A stretch of 64,000 nucleotides of DNA from Gammaproteobacteria bacterium (GCA_034522055.1 JAXHLS010000006.1:62001-126000); one strand, 5' to 3'. Counted from the stretch's first letter, positions 1-8,309 are shown. Numbers and translations: made by a program. Notes: generated from the letters alone by a model not told the origin.

Positions 1-89
1 TCCGGCCACTATCAACAGTATGGCTGCGAGTTTCTGTGCGTTCACTCATATGCTCCGGCAGGCGATGCGGACCTGGTTTCGAGGGATGT

Positions 90-236
90 TCAGATGGCCC
101 GGCCCCGCAACAGGCGGAATAGAAGGATCACCACCGCCGCCACCAGGAGGATGTGGACCAGCCCCCCCAGGGTTGTGGATGACACCAGACCCACCAGCCA
201 CAGGATCAATAATAAGACGATGAGGGTTTCGAGCAT
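90..236 (-). CDS. lmo0937-family (DUF5670) small membrane protein
   Basis: A 48-residue peptide that is almost entirely two hydrophobic helices (LETLIVLLLILWLVGLVS, then HILLVAAVVILLFRLL) joined by TTLGG, ending in basic RGRAI. This matches the lmo0937/DUF5670 family of tiny stress-associated inner-membrane proteins of unknown function. The start at 236 is preferred because AAGGA lies 7 bases upstream; an ATG at 242 is only two codons further out. A recurring motif (310-327) sits about 75 bases upstream in the putative promoter region. The family assignment rests on pattern recognition. Confidence 0.75.
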   Translation of the reverse strand: MLETLIVLLLILWLVGLVSSTTLGGLVHILLVAAVVILLFRLLRGRAI

Positions 237-309
237 GGCCATATCCTTTTCTATGCGTGGAAAAACGGGTGTTGCCTGAGACCGACAATGCCCCGCAATG
301 GCCACCCGG

Positions 310-327
310 GTCTGTACGATAGCGAAC
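310..327. promoter_or_regulatory. recurrent 18-bp motif, copy 1
   Basis: Reads GTCTGTACGATAGCGAAC. Near-identical sequences occur at 2160, 3918 and 6171, all in non-coding DNA near small envelope or stress-type genes. Here it lies between the divergent lmo0937-like and Crp-like genes. The function is unknown; it could be a shared operator or an unusual promoter. Confidence 0.5.
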
Positions 328-466
328 CCACTTCCCTTTTTTTGGGGTTTCCTTTCGTGTCGTAGCGAACCGACTTCGCGATACCCATAAGCCACGCTGC
401 GATAGCGGATGCATCGCCGTATGAACCAGGCCGCGTCCTGGTCTATCCCCGCAGCAGGAGCATCGG

Positions 467-1195
467 ATGTCGCTGAAACCCGAAAGCCCGCCTCCAGGAC
501 CCACTCGCGTGGTCAACCGTCTCATCGGCAGCCTGCCGCGGCAGGATGCGAGGCGGATGGAGGCGCTATGCGAGGCCGTCGACCTGGTACCGGGGTCGGT
601 ACTGTGTGAGGCCAACGAACTCCTTGAACATGCCTATTTTCCCTTGACGGGTTTCATTTCCCTGGTAACCCCCATGGCCGGTCATGAACCCCTGGAGACT
701 GAACATATAGGGAGCGAAGGCATGCTCGGCGTAACCCTTGCGCTGGACATACCCTTCGCGCCCCAGCGGGGCCTCGTTCAGGGTGCGGGCAGTGCGTTGC
801 GCATGACCGCCGGGCAATTGCGCTCCGCCACCCACGATAGCCCGGCGCTGCTGCGCCTCCTCAGGCGTTACCTTTATGTGGTTATGGTGCAGTTGTCGCG
901 GACCACCGGTTGTGCCCGCTTTCATGAAGTGGAGGCGCGGTTGGCCCGGGGGTTGCTGATGATTCACGACCGGGCCCACGCCGACCATTTCCACCAGACT
1001 CACCAGTCCCTCGCCGATATGCTGGGCGTACAGCGGGGTGCCGTGACCATCGCCGCCGGCCATCTGCAGCAGAAAGGGGCCATCCACTATTCACGAGGGA
1101 AGATCACCATTGCCGATCGCAAGGTGCTCGAAGGAGAGTCCTGCTCCTGCTATGCCGCCGTGGCGGCGGATTACGCCCGCCTGCTGCCGGGTTGA
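467..1195 (+). CDS. Crp/Fnr-family transcriptional regulator
   Basis: 242 residues. The N-terminal part (about residues 20-140) has the cyclic-nucleotide-binding-like beta-roll pattern (YFPLTGFISLVT, then GSEGMLGV), and residues about 170-220 form a Crp-type winged helix (QSLADMLGVQRGAVTIAAGHLQ). The phosphate-binding residues of true CRP are not obvious, and no N-terminal Fnr cysteine cluster is visible, so the effector is unknown. The C-terminus carries CSCYAAVAADYARLLPG, echoed in the next gene. The start is supported by CAGGAG 7 bases upstream. It probably responds to a redox or stress signal, by analogy only. Confidence 0.85.
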   Translation: MSLKPESPPPGPTRVVNRLIGSLPRQDARRMEALCEAVDLVPGSVLCEANELLEHAYFPLTGFISLVTPMAGHEPLETEHIGSEGMLGVTLALDIPFAPQRGLVQGAGSALRMTAGQLRSATHDSPALLRLLRRYLYVVMVQLSRTTGCARFHEVEARLARGLLMIHDRAHADHFHQTHQSLADMLGVQRGAVTIAAGHLQQKGAIHYSRGKITIADRKVLEGESCSCYAAVAADYARLLPG

Positions 1196-1381
1196 CGCGC
1201 CGGCACGGCCGCCGCACCACCCCCTGACGAGGGTGTCATCGCCCCATGAACTCCGCGCCACCTCCACGGGCAGGGCGTGTGGCCTTATGTGCGGTATCGT
1301 ATGCTGATGTCATAATGATGGCCTATACTTCAGCCGCTGGGAAGATGGGCCTGCCGGCCCCCACGTCCAAAGGAACAACCG

Positions 1382-2104
1382 TTGCCCACCACCCCTACTA
1401 CCCCTCCTGCGGAGCAAAACCGCCTGCTGGGCGCCCTGCCGTTGGAGGTGCGGGAGCGGCTCTTGGCCCATCTGGAGCCGGTGTCTCTTCCCCTCGGCAA
1501 GGTGGTCTACGAGTCCGGGGATACCCTGCGCCACGTCTACTTTCCCGCCGATTGCATCATTTCATTGCTCTATGTCATGGAGAGTGGTGCGTCGGCGGAG
1601 ATCTCCGTGGTGGGCAACGAGGGCATTGTCGGCATAGCGCTTTTCATGGGCGGTGAAAGCACTCCCAGCCGCGCCATCGTCCAGAGTGCCGGGACCGCCT
1701 ACCGGCTGCCGGGACAGCGCCTGAAGGACGAGTTCTACCGTCATGGCAGCCTGCAGGGGTTGCTGTTGCGCTACACTCAGTCGTTGATCACCCAGATGGC
1801 CCAGACCGCCGTGTGCAACCGTCACCATTCCATCGACCAGCAGTTGTGCCGCTGGCTTCTGATGTCCCTCGACCGGCTCTCCGATAACCACCTCACCATG
1901 ACCCAGGAACTCATCGCGAACATGCTCGGCGTGCGCCGCGAGGGCGTGACCGAGGCCGCAGGCAAGCTGCAACGCCTCGGCGTCATCGAATACAGACGGG
2001 GCGATATCAGGGTACTGGACCGCCCCCTCCTCGAAAGGCTCTGTTGTGAGTGCTACATGGTGGTCAAGAAGGAAACGGACCGCCTGCTGCCCTACCTCGC
2101 CTGA
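1382..2104 (+). CDS. Crp/Fnr-family transcriptional regulator (tandem paralogue)
   Basis: 240 residues with the same architecture as the upstream regulator: a beta-roll sensor (YFPADCIISLLYVM, GNEGIVGIALF) and a C-terminal helix-turn-helix (QELIANMLGVRREGVTEAAG). It starts at a TTG preceded by AAAGGA at good spacing; no in-frame ATG fits the conserved N-terminus better. The C-terminal CCECYMVVKKETDRLLPYL matches the CxCY...RLLP tail of the neighbour, so the pair is probably an old tandem duplication. The intervening 186 bases hold no other gene. Ligand and targets are unknown. Confidence 0.85.
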   Translation: MPTTPTTPPAEQNRLLGALPLEVRERLLAHLEPVSLPLGKVVYESGDTLRHVYFPADCIISLLYVMESGASAEISVVGNEGIVGIALFMGGESTPSRAIVQSAGTAYRLPGQRLKDEFYRHGSLQGLLLRYTQSLITQMAQTAVCNRHHSIDQQLCRWLLMSLDRLSDNHLTMTQELIANMLGVRREGVTEAAGKLQRLGVIEYRRGDIRVLDRPLLERLCCECYMVVKKETDRLLPYLA

Positions 2105-2159
2105 CCTCCCCCCCCCCCTCCCGGCGTAAGCCGACCTGGTTGAATCCAGGAGGGGCGCC

Positions 2160-2177
2160 TTCTGTACGCCAGCGAAC
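2160..2177. promoter_or_regulatory. recurrent 18-bp motif, copy 2
   Basis: Reads TTCTGTACGCCAGCGAAC, about 97 bases upstream of the DUF1488 start. A tract of 12 or more C residues lies just upstream, at about 2106-2118. Same motif family as 310, 3918 and 6171. Confidence 0.5.
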
Positions 2178-2273
2178 GGAACCCCGCGCCACGGACGCGT
2201 ATTTTGATGGAGACCAGCCTCCGTGCCTCGATCCGAAGTCGGGGCGCATTCCCCTAACTTGGAGCGTATACCC

Positions 2274-2549
2274 GTGAAACTGATCTTTCCCAACCCGAGT
2301 CGCAGTTTCGATGACAGTGCCCATCGGGTCCGCTTCTGGGGATACGACCGCGCCAGCGAGGTGGCCTTCTTTGTGGAAAGTGGGGCGCTCCGGCGTCTCC
2401 GTCCGAACCTGGAAGCCGCCGAGGCCGGGTTCCTGCAGGCCTTCGATGAGGCACGCAGCCGGATTGAGGAAGTGGCGGAAAAGGTCTATGGGCGCGGCAG
2501 TCGAGGCAAAGGTGGTTATGGCTACGTCCTGACGGCGGCCGACTTCTAA
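2274..2549 (+). CDS. DUF1488 family protein
   Basis: 91 residues. The pattern FPNPSRSFD, then RVRFWGYDRASEVAFFVE, then LRRL, and the end YVLTAADF is typical of DUF1488, a small family of unknown function common in proteobacteria. The GTG start at 2274 is chosen because GGAG lies 8 bases upstream and homologues start at this point; the open frame reaches further back but without family-like sequence. It is monocistronic, followed by about 370 bases without a gene. Confidence 0.75.
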   Translation: MKLIFPNPSRSFDDSAHRVRFWGYDRASEVAFFVESGALRRLRPNLEAAEAGFLQAFDEARSRIEEVAEKVYGRGSRGKGGYGYVLTAADF

Positions 2550-2923
2550 AGCGCTGGTATTCTCAGGGGTCCGATTCTCAGGGGTTGGCCCTTAAGGCGA
2601 AGCGGCGGCGATATCTTATGCCCCGGCTCGGCGATCGTGTGAGATGCTGCTCTAGCCCGGATGCTGAACAAAGCCGTCCGCGACTTTGTTCAGCGACGGT
2701 TGCGCGGCCCATGCCTGCGCTACCTCCCGCACGCCGTTGGTCGTTTACGAGACTGGCGCGGTGCCCCATCCCTGGGCCCTATGGGAAACACCGAATCGTT
2801 TGGCGTTTCCCGAGGATGGACAGCGCCCTCGCGTGTCTGTGGGGTCCTGGGCCTTTGTCATGTGGATTCCGGGATCACCCGGTCCACGGCGGGTCCCCTG
2901 CATGCACCTCCCCGCGGGGGTCA
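2550..2923. other. intergenic region with hairpin
   Basis: No convincing gene. The reading frames crossing this interval and the next gene are products of the repeat region. It holds one clear hairpin at 2663-2694. Confidence 0.5.
2663..2694. terminator. hairpin, possible terminator or dispersed repeat
   Basis: Perfect 11-bp inverted repeat GCTGAACAAAG / CTTTGTTCAGC with a 10-base loop. It lies about 230 bases past the stop of the minus-strand repeat protein. There is no U-run, so it may be a dispersed palindrome rather than an intrinsic terminator. Confidence 0.4.
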
Positions 2924-3724
2924 CTACTGGCGACCACCCATCATGCCCGGGCCCTGGGGGCCGCCCATCATGCCGGGATATCCCTGGGGTCCGCCCATCA
3001 TGCCAGGATGGCCCTGGGGTCCGCCCATCATGCCGGGATGGCCCTGGGGGCCGCCCATCATGCCCGGATGGCCCTGGGGGCCATCCATCATGCCCGGATA
3101 GTCCTGGGGTCCGCCCATCATGCCGGGATAGCCCTGGGGGCCACCCATCATGCCCGGGCCCTGGGGTCCGCCCATCATGCCGGGATGGCCCTGGGGGCCG
3201 CCCATCATGCCCGGATAGTCCTGGGGTCCGCCCATCATGCCGGGATGGCCCTGCTGGTAGCCACCCATGGGGCCCGGGTGACCCTGCTGGTAGCCACCCA
3301 TGGGGCCCGGGTGACCCTGCTGATAGCCACCCATGGGGCCCGGGTGACCCTGCTGATAGCCACCCATGGGGCCCGGGTGACCCTGCTGATAGCCACCCAT
3401 GGGGCCCGGGTGACCCTGCTGATAGCCACCCATGGGGCCCGGGTGACCCTGCTGATAACCACCCATCGGGCCCGGGTGACCCTGCTGATAGCCACCCATG
3501 GGGCCGGTGTAACCCTGGGAGTTGCCCATCATGGCAGGTTGTTCTTGGGACCTGCCCATGGCGTGCGGCCCACCTGGCGGTTTACCCGGCGCACCGGGAC
3601 CAGCCTGGGCGACGCTTGGGCCATCGGTTTTTGAGGCGGCGGGCGCGGCTGCTTCCTGTGCAGCTAGAACCGGTGCAGCAAGAACGCAGGCTGCGATGGC
3701 TGCCGCGAGAATTGAGATTTTCAT
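2924..3724 (-). CDS. secreted Met/Gly/Pro/Gln-rich tandem-repeat protein
   Basis: 266 residues. A clear Sec signal peptide (MKISILAAAIAACVLAAPVLA) leads into an Ala/Pro/Gly linker, then eight 11-residue repeats GPMGGYQQGHP and about eleven 9-10 residue repeats of the type GMMGGPQGHP or GMMGGPQDYP, ending in MMGGRQ. There is no globular domain. The start at 3724 follows from the signal peptide; the longer frame adds non-conserved residues. Met and His spaced in Gly/Pro-rich repeats could bind copper or another soft metal, or form an elastic or aggregating surface protein; both are inference. The repeats are nearly identical at DNA level, so copy number probably varies between strains. A copy of the recurrent motif lies about 195 bases upstream (3918). 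Confidence 0.7.
   Translation of the reverse strand: MKISILAAAIAACVLAAPVLAAQEAAAPAASKTDGPSVAQAGPGAPGKPPGGPHAMGRSQEQPAMMGNSQGYTGPMGGYQQGHPGPMGGYQQGHPGPMGGYQQGHPGPMGGYQQGHPGPMGGYQQGHPGPMGGYQQGHPGPMGGYQQGHPGPMGGYQQGHPGMMGGPQDYPGMMGGPQGHPGMMGGPQGPGMMGGPQGYPGMMGGPQDYPGMMDGPQGHPGMMGGPQGHPGMMGGPQGHPGMMGGPQGYPGMMGGPQGPGMMGGRQ
2927..3505. repeat. in-gene tandem repeats (33-bp and about 30-bp units)
   Basis: Eight 33-bp units, highly similar, cover about 3242-3505; degenerate 30-bp (some 27-bp) units cover about 2930-3241. The repeats keep several alternative frames open on both strands, so the long overlapping frames here are artefacts. Confidence 0.85.
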
Positions 3725-4257
3725 GATGGAGTTTCCTTTTGTCGGTGGTGGCTCTGAAACCAGAGCATTGACCATGCAATGCGCTCTTCAGAAGCAGTGG
3801 CGCGCTTGGGATGTTTTGTGAATCCTTTCCCCGGTGATGCTGCTGTTCCCGAGGGTACCTACAGAAAATACCATGACCAAGCGCGATGCCACCCTTGTAC
3901 CGGCAGCCGTTCCAAACGTCGGTACGGTAGCGCACGGAAGGTCCATGCAGGTGATCTTCGTGGCTGGCACGAAGAGCAAGGCTCAGCACTTCAATTTCAG
4001 CGGATGCTCACATTCGGGGACAGACGATCGGACCCCCTTTGAAAAAAACTTTGGATCGATTCGCCGGCGGGAGAAAAGCACAACGGTTATGGCGCGAGGC
4101 CGAGATGCGCCAGCTCGCTGACCAATGTGCGGCGCCAGACAGACGGGGGCAAGGACCCTGCGTACCCTTACTCCTACGCAACCGATTCGGCACGCGCTCG
4201 GATCGGGCTTGCGCCTTCAATCCGAACATGCAGATGGAAATTACCTGGAGAGCTGTG
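3725..4257. other. intergenic region between divergent genes, with motif copy 3 (3918-3935)
   Basis: About 530 bases without a supportable gene. It contains GTCGGTACGGTAGCGCAC at 3918-3935, the third copy of the recurrent motif, between the minus-strand repeat protein and the plus-strand lipoprotein. Short frames here show no family resemblance or ribosome-binding site. Confidence 0.5.
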
Positions 4258-4455
4258 ATGAACAATGAATTTATCAAAACCGTCGGTGCGGCCATGGTCG
4301 CGGGTGCGCTGTTCGTTACGTTATCGGCCTGCGACTCGCAGGGGCCGGCGGAATCGGCCGGCGAGAAATTCGACGACGCGGTGGAAGACACCGGCAAGAA
4401 GATGGAAGAGGCCGGTGACAGTATTCGGGACGCGACGACGCCCGGAGGCAATTAG
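4258..4455 (+). CDS. small lipoprotein
   Basis: 65 residues: signal peptide FIKTVGAAMVAGALFVTLSAC with lipobox LSAC, then a highly charged helical tail (ESAGEKFDDAVEDTGKKMEE) resembling entericidin-like or stress-induced small lipoproteins. CTGGAG precedes the ATG. It is likely outer-membrane or periplasm anchored; function unknown. It lies in the cluster of small envelope genes between 0 and 6 kb. Confidence 0.75.
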   Translation: MNNEFIKTVGAAMVAGALFVTLSACDSQGPAESAGEKFDDAVEDTGKKMEEAGDSIRDATTPGGN

Positions 4456-5006
4456 GTCCCTCAGGGCTCATACATGGTTTGAACCCGGGCCCGGCAGGGC
4501 CAGTTGGCGCGTCGCGCCGCCGGGTCCTTGTGCGACACCCCCGGGGCCGGGACCGGGCCAAGCGCAGACAGAAGTCGCTGCTTTGCACTGTGGCCAAGGC
4601 TGCAATCCGAACCCTTCGTGACGTCAGAAGCGGCACGGCTTTCCATGGGGTTGGGCCTCGCGGCAGTGCAATTAGGTGTGACAGCGTACAGATGGGCCGC
4701 GGCGGTGTGGGCAGTCTGTGCCTTCCCTGTGGATATTTCGCCCCGGCGCGGCATATTCGCTCGGAGGATCCATCAGTCGAAACGCAAAGTGGAAATCTTC
4801 CACGCCGCCGAGCAGATCAACGGTATGCGCCCTGGGGCGATTACGAGGAGGAGATGATCATCCGCCGCAATGTCAGCGGTGTGTTCCAGAGCCATGGGTA
4901 TTGACCCCTGGTTTGAGCGAGTGAGCGGGCCTGAACCGTAAATCTTGGGCGGCGGCTGGACGACGCCGGCCGCGCTTCACTAATCAGGATTCGAAGACGA
5001 CAAGCA
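4456..5006. other. intergenic region, no gene recognised
   Basis: About 550 bases. Several open frames cross it in different registers but none has a ribosome-binding site together with recognisable sequence. No strong repeat or hairpin was seen. Confidence 0.4.
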
Positions 5007-5321
5007 ATGATGGAAAGACGTCGAGTAGACGAACAACGACGCCGTGAACGCATAGCGGCAGCTTTCATGACCGAGGTGTTCGTGAGCCTCGGGCTGTCCG
5101 GGCGCTTCATGTCCCGCAACGTCAGTGCCGAGGGTATGTTCCTGGAGACAGGTTCCACCTTCCTGGCCTATGGTGACGAGATCGAATTGAATGTGGTGGT
5201 TTTCGGCGACAAATATCCCATGCGCGGCAGGGTGGTGCGCCATGGCTCGGGCGGTGTGGGCATAAAGCTGTCCCATGTGAATTCGCTCTACTACCGAGCC
5301 TTGACGTCCATGGTGGGATGA
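5007..5321 (+). CDS. PilZ-domain protein
   Basis: 104 residues forming a single PilZ domain. The N-terminal arginine motif (RRRVDEQRRRERIA) and NVSAEGMFLET, matching the D/NxSxxG signature of c-di-GMP binding, are both present, followed by beta strands (GDEIELNVVVF, RGRVVRHGSGGVGIKL). It is likely a stand-alone c-di-GMP receptor adaptor. No partner gene is adjacent. Two ATG codons overlap at the start (5007 and 5010). Confidence 0.8.
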   Translation: MMERRRVDEQRRRERIAAAFMTEVFVSLGLSGRFMSRNVSAEGMFLETGSTFLAYGDEIELNVVVFGDKYPMRGRVVRHGSGGVGIKLSHVNSLYYRALTSMVG

Positions 5322-5390
5322 GTGTGAATGATCGCCTAAGGAGCTGAATCAGAAGGCGCTCGTTTCAGCACCTTCAGTTCCGGTTTGCTG

Positions 5391-5702
5391 TTACTTGGTG
5401 CGCATATCGTTCTTGACGGACTTCACGCCCGACACTGCGCGGGCGATCTCGACTGCCTTGTTGATGTCGGCCTGGGAGTTGACGAAGCCGCCGAGCTGCA
5501 CTACGCCTTTGAAGGTTTCCACATTGATCTCTGCGGATTTCAAGGATGGCTCGTTGAAAATGGCCGCCTTGACCCGCGTCGTCACGACCGTATCGTCGAT
5601 GTACTCGCCGGTGCTTTCCTGGTGGGCCGTACCCGCGCAGCCGACGAGTAAGGCCAGCAGAAGTGGCAGGAATATTGCCTGAAAGCGTCTGAGTCGTTTC
5701 AT
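5391..5702 (-). CDS. BON-domain lipoprotein (OsmY-like)
   Basis: 103 residues. The signal peptide ends in lipobox LLVGC, followed by a short linker and one BON domain (IDDTVVTTRVKAAIFNEP to GVKSVKNDMRTK, with the GVVQLGGFV core). BON proteins are periplasmic or outer-membrane associated and are often osmotically induced. The start at 5702 (MKRLRRF) gives a standard signal peptide; the frame extends five codons further upstream. Confidence 0.8.
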   Translation of the reverse strand: MKRLRRFQAIFLPLLLALLVGCAGTAHQESTGEYIDDTVVTTRVKAAIFNEPSLKSAEINVETFKGVVQLGGFVNSQADINKAVEIARAVSGVKSVKNDMRTK

Positions 5703-5815
5703 GTTCGGATTCTCCATGTGAAGGGTCAGGTGCCGCGGGTTCGCGGTAAAGCGCGACTCGGCGGGCGGTGGAGGCTATGGGCCGGCCTGCGGCGGGTAAG
5801 CATAGTGCAGTCGTG

Positions 5816-5974
5816 TTAGATCTTGCCTAAGAGCAACAGCAGGACGATTACAACCAGGATCAGGCCGAGAGCGCTGCTGGGGCCGTAACCCCAACTCCGG
5901 CTGTGGGACCAGGTCGGGATCACACCAAGCAGCATTAGAACCACCACGATGAGCAGGATTGTCCCTAGTGACAT
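5816..5974 (-). CDS. DUF3309 small membrane protein
   Basis: 52 residues read on the minus strand: MSLGTILLIVVVLMLLGVIP, then WSHSRSWGYGPSSALG and a second hydrophobic helix ending LLLLLGKI. The central WxHSRxWGYGPS and flanking helices are the DUF3309 signature. It is probably an inner-membrane stress peptide of unknown function, similar in kind to the lmo0937-like gene at 90. Motif copy 4 (6171) lies about 200 bases upstream. Confidence 0.8.
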   Translation of the reverse strand: MSLGTILLIVVVLMLLGVIPTWSHSRSWGYGPSSALGLILVVIVLLLLLGKI

Positions 5975-5985
5975 TTCAATTCTCC

Positions 5986-6039
5986 CTAGGCTCGGAGCAG
6001 CAAAATCAGAACGAGGACCAGCATTGTCCCTAGTGTCAT
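5986..6039 (-). pseudogene. DUF3309 5' duplicate fragment
   Basis: Seventeen codons (MTLGTMLVLVLILLLRA) that repeat the beginning of the neighbouring DUF3309 gene, including the shared DNA block CACTAGGGACAAT, and then stop. It is best read as a truncated tandem duplicate, though a functional leader or tiny peptide is possible. Confidence 0.4.
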
Positions 6040-6170
6040 TTCGTTGTTCCGAAGTATCTGAACGTCAACAACGTCGCCGGACGGCAATAGCCTTGCAGCA
6101 CGGCGGCGACCTTTTGTCCAACCTCGATACAATGGCCGACGATTGAACTTTCACTGATCTCCGGGGTTTG

Positions 6171-6188
6171 GTCTGTACGCCAGCGCAC
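6171..6188. promoter_or_regulatory. recurrent 18-bp motif, copy 4
   Basis: Reads GTCTGTACGCCAGCGCAC, upstream of the minus-strand DUF3309 gene and its fragment. See 310, 2160 and 3918. Confidence 0.5.
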
Positions 6189-6356
6189 ATCAATGCCGAA
6201 GTCATCTTCCCGGAAGAACCTGGGACGCATCAGATAGTAATCCAGAGCAGTGTCCGCCATTGGGGCTCCGGTTGCAGGGTTGCCCGGTGCGAGAAGCGGT
6301 GGTGGGCACGACGATAGGCGGGGCTGGCAACGGTCCTCTATGGAACAGGCTCCGGC

Positions 6357-6791
6357 TCAGGGCGTGAGGCCGAACAAATCCACCAGGCCGAGGAGGACGG
6401 CATAACGCAGGCCCTTGCCGATGCCGGTGAGCAGGATGAAGACGTCGAAGCGCACCCGCATGAAGCCGGCGACGAAGGTCAGGGCGTCGCCGCCCACCGG
6501 GGCCCAGGCCATCAGCAGCGACCACACGCCGTAGCGCTGGAACCAGCGCTGGGCGTGGCCCATACGGTCGGGCCGGAACGGGAACCAGGGCCGGTCCTGG
6601 AAGTGCAGCAGGTAGCGCGCCAGGGCCCAGTTCACCGCCGATCCCAGGGTGTTGCCCGCGGTGGCCCAGGCCCACAGGGGCAGGGGCTCGTAACCGGCGG
6701 TCAGCAGGCCGGCGAACATCACCTCGGAGTAGGCCGGCAGAATGGTGGCCGCCGCCAACGAGACCAGAAACAGGGTGAAGTAGGCCTCCAC
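6357..6791 (-). CDS. yqaA: YqaA-family membrane protein (DedA/VTT type)
   Basis: 144 residues with several hydrophobic helices. SLAAATILPAYSEVMFAGLL, WAWATAGNTLGSAVNWALAR and the re-entrant glycine-rich region around PVGGDALTFVAGFMR match the YqaA/SNARE-associated (DedA-like) family. Relatives include lipid flippases and proton-dependent membrane proteins; the role of YqaA itself is not established. Length is normal. It stands alone, followed by a 7-bp tandem repeat before fumC. Confidence 0.8.
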   Translation of the reverse strand: MEAYFTLFLVSLAAATILPAYSEVMFAGLLTAGYEPLPLWAWATAGNTLGSAVNWALARYLLHFQDRPWFPFRPDRMGHAQRWFQRYGVWSLLMAWAPVGGDALTFVAGFMRVRFDVFILLTGIGKGLRYAVLLGLVDLFGLTP

Positions 6792-6890
6792 GCCGGTCGC
6801 CGAATCCTCAGGCGCGCCCGAACGCCGCCGTCACCACCGCAGCGAACAACCGGCTGTATTCACGATTCACCATCCACCAGCCATCATCCG

Positions 6891-6939
6891 CCATTCACCA
6901 TTCACCATTCACCATTCACCATTCACTATTCACTATTCC
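6891..6939. repeat. heptanucleotide microsatellite (CCATTCA)n
   Basis: Five perfect CCATTCA units followed by two CTATTC-type units, seven in all, lying between yqaA (minus) and the fumC stop codon. It is non-coding and likely length-variable. Confidence 0.85.
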
Positions 6940-6946
6940 CCCACCC

Positions 6947-8293
6947 CTAAACCATCCCCACCGGATCCAGCAGCCGCTTCAGCTCCTCCCCCGGTATGTC
7001 CGTCTCCTCCAAGGCCACCTCCAGCACCGTCCGGCCCTCGTCCACGGCACGCCGGGCGATGGCGCCGGCGCGCTCGTAGCCGATGCGGGGGGTCAGGGCC
7101 GTCGCCAGCATGGCGTTGCGCTCGACGTGGCGGCGCAGGCTGTCCACGTCGACCTCCATGTCCCGCAGCGCGCGTTCGTCCAGGGCGCGGGCGGCGCCGG
7201 TGAGGAGTGCTATCTCCAGGTTCAGGTTGTAGGCGACCAGGGGCAGCATGGTGGCCAGTTGGAAGCGGTTGTCCCAGGCACTGGCGGCGATCGCGGCATC
7301 ACAACCCACCACCTGGGCGCACACCATGGACACCGCCTCGGGGATCACCGGGTTCACCTTGCCCGGCATGATGCTGCTGCCGGGCTGGAGGGCCTTCAGG
7401 CGGATCTCCCCCAGCCCCGCCACCGGGCCGCTGTTCATCCACCTCAGGTCGCCGGCGATCTTCGCCAGGGTGGCGGCGGTGACCCGGAGCTGGCCCGACA
7501 GCTCGATGGCGGTATCCTGGCTGGAGATGGCGGCGAAGGCGTTGGCGGCAGGACGGAACTCGAGGCCTGTGCACCGTGCCAGCTCGGCAGTGGTCTCCAG
7601 GGCCAGCCGCGGGTGGGCATTGAGCCCGGTGCCCACCGCGGTGCCGCCCACGGCCAGCTGCAGCAGCCGTGGCTCCACATCCGCCAGGCGCGCGTGGTCG
7701 TTCCTGACCTGGGCGGCCCAGCCCGAGATCTCCTGGCCCAGGGTCAGGGGAGCGGCATCCATGAGATGGGTACGCCCGGTCTTCACCACGCCGTGGTATT
7801 GCTGGGCAAGCCCCTCCAAGGTTGCGGCCAGGGTCGCGAGGGCGTCCTTCAACTTCTGCAGGCCACGGGCGGCGCTGACGTGGATGGCGCTGGGAATGAC
7901 GTCGTTGCTGCTCTGGCCGCGATTGACGTGGTCGTTGGGGTGCGCCTCCCTGCCGAGGCGGCGCGCGGCCAGGGTGGCGATGACCTCGTTGGCGTTCATA
8001 TGGGTGCTGGTGCCGGAGCCGGTCTGGAACACGTCCACCCCGAACTGGCCGTCGTGGTGGCCGACGGCCACCTCGTCGGCGGCCAGGGCGATGGCCTCGG
8101 CCATGTCCGCGGGCAGCTCGCCGAGGCGGCCGTTGGCCCGCGCCGCCGCGGCCTTGATGAGCCCCAGGGCATGGATGAAGGCCGGTGGCAGGGTCAGGGC
8201 GCTGATGCGGAAGTTGTCCAGGGCGAGGCGCGTCTGCTCACCGTAGAGTATGTCTTCCGGCTGCGCCGCCGGGCCGGGGGAAGGGTCGGTCAT
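6947..8293 (-). CDS. fumC: fumarate hydratase class II
   Basis: 448 residues of the aspartase/fumarase superfamily. The signature GSSIMPGKVNP is intact, as are TGSGTSTHMNANEV, the NDHVNRGQSSND motif and KTGRTHLMDA. Class II enzymes are iron-free homotetramers interconverting fumarate and malate in the TCA cycle. The start at 8293 follows a GGAG and leaves a 16-base gap after the flavodoxin-family gene, so the two are likely cotranscribed; the frame extends upstream into that gene without family sequence. Confidence 0.93.
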   Translation of the reverse strand: MTDPSPGPAAQPEDILYGEQTRLALDNFRISALTLPPAFIHALGLIKAAAARANGRLGELPADMAEAIALAADEVAVGHHDGQFGVDVFQTGSGTSTHMNANEVIATLAARRLGREAHPNDHVNRGQSSNDVIPSAIHVSAARGLQKLKDALATLAATLEGLAQQYHGVVKTGRTHLMDAAPLTLGQEISGWAAQVRNDHARLADVEPRLLQLAVGGTAVGTGLNAHPRLALETTAELARCTGLEFRPAANAFAAISSQDTAIELSGQLRVTAATLAKIAGDLRWMNSGPVAGLGEIRLKALQPGSSIMPGKVNPVIPEAVSMVCAQVVGCDAAIAASAWDNRFQLATMLPLVAYNLNLEIALLTGAARALDERALRDMEVDVDSLRRHVERNAMLATALTPRIGYERAGAIARRAVDEGRTVLEVALEETDIPGEELKRLLDPVGMV

Positions 8294-8309
8294 GAGGCGC
8301 TCCGGGGCA

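Noticed and set aside
3242-3505. CRISPR-like regular repeats
   Set aside because: The 33-bp units abut without spacers and code for in-frame peptide repeats.
2585-3726. Long plus-strand frames with His-Ala or Pro-Ser-Cys repeats
   Set aside because: They are other-frame readings of the 33- and 30-bp repeats; only the minus-strand frame has a signal peptide and a sensible start.
6036-6260. 74-residue minus-strand frame
   Set aside because: No ribosome-binding site or family resemblance, and it contains motif copy 4; treated as non-coding.
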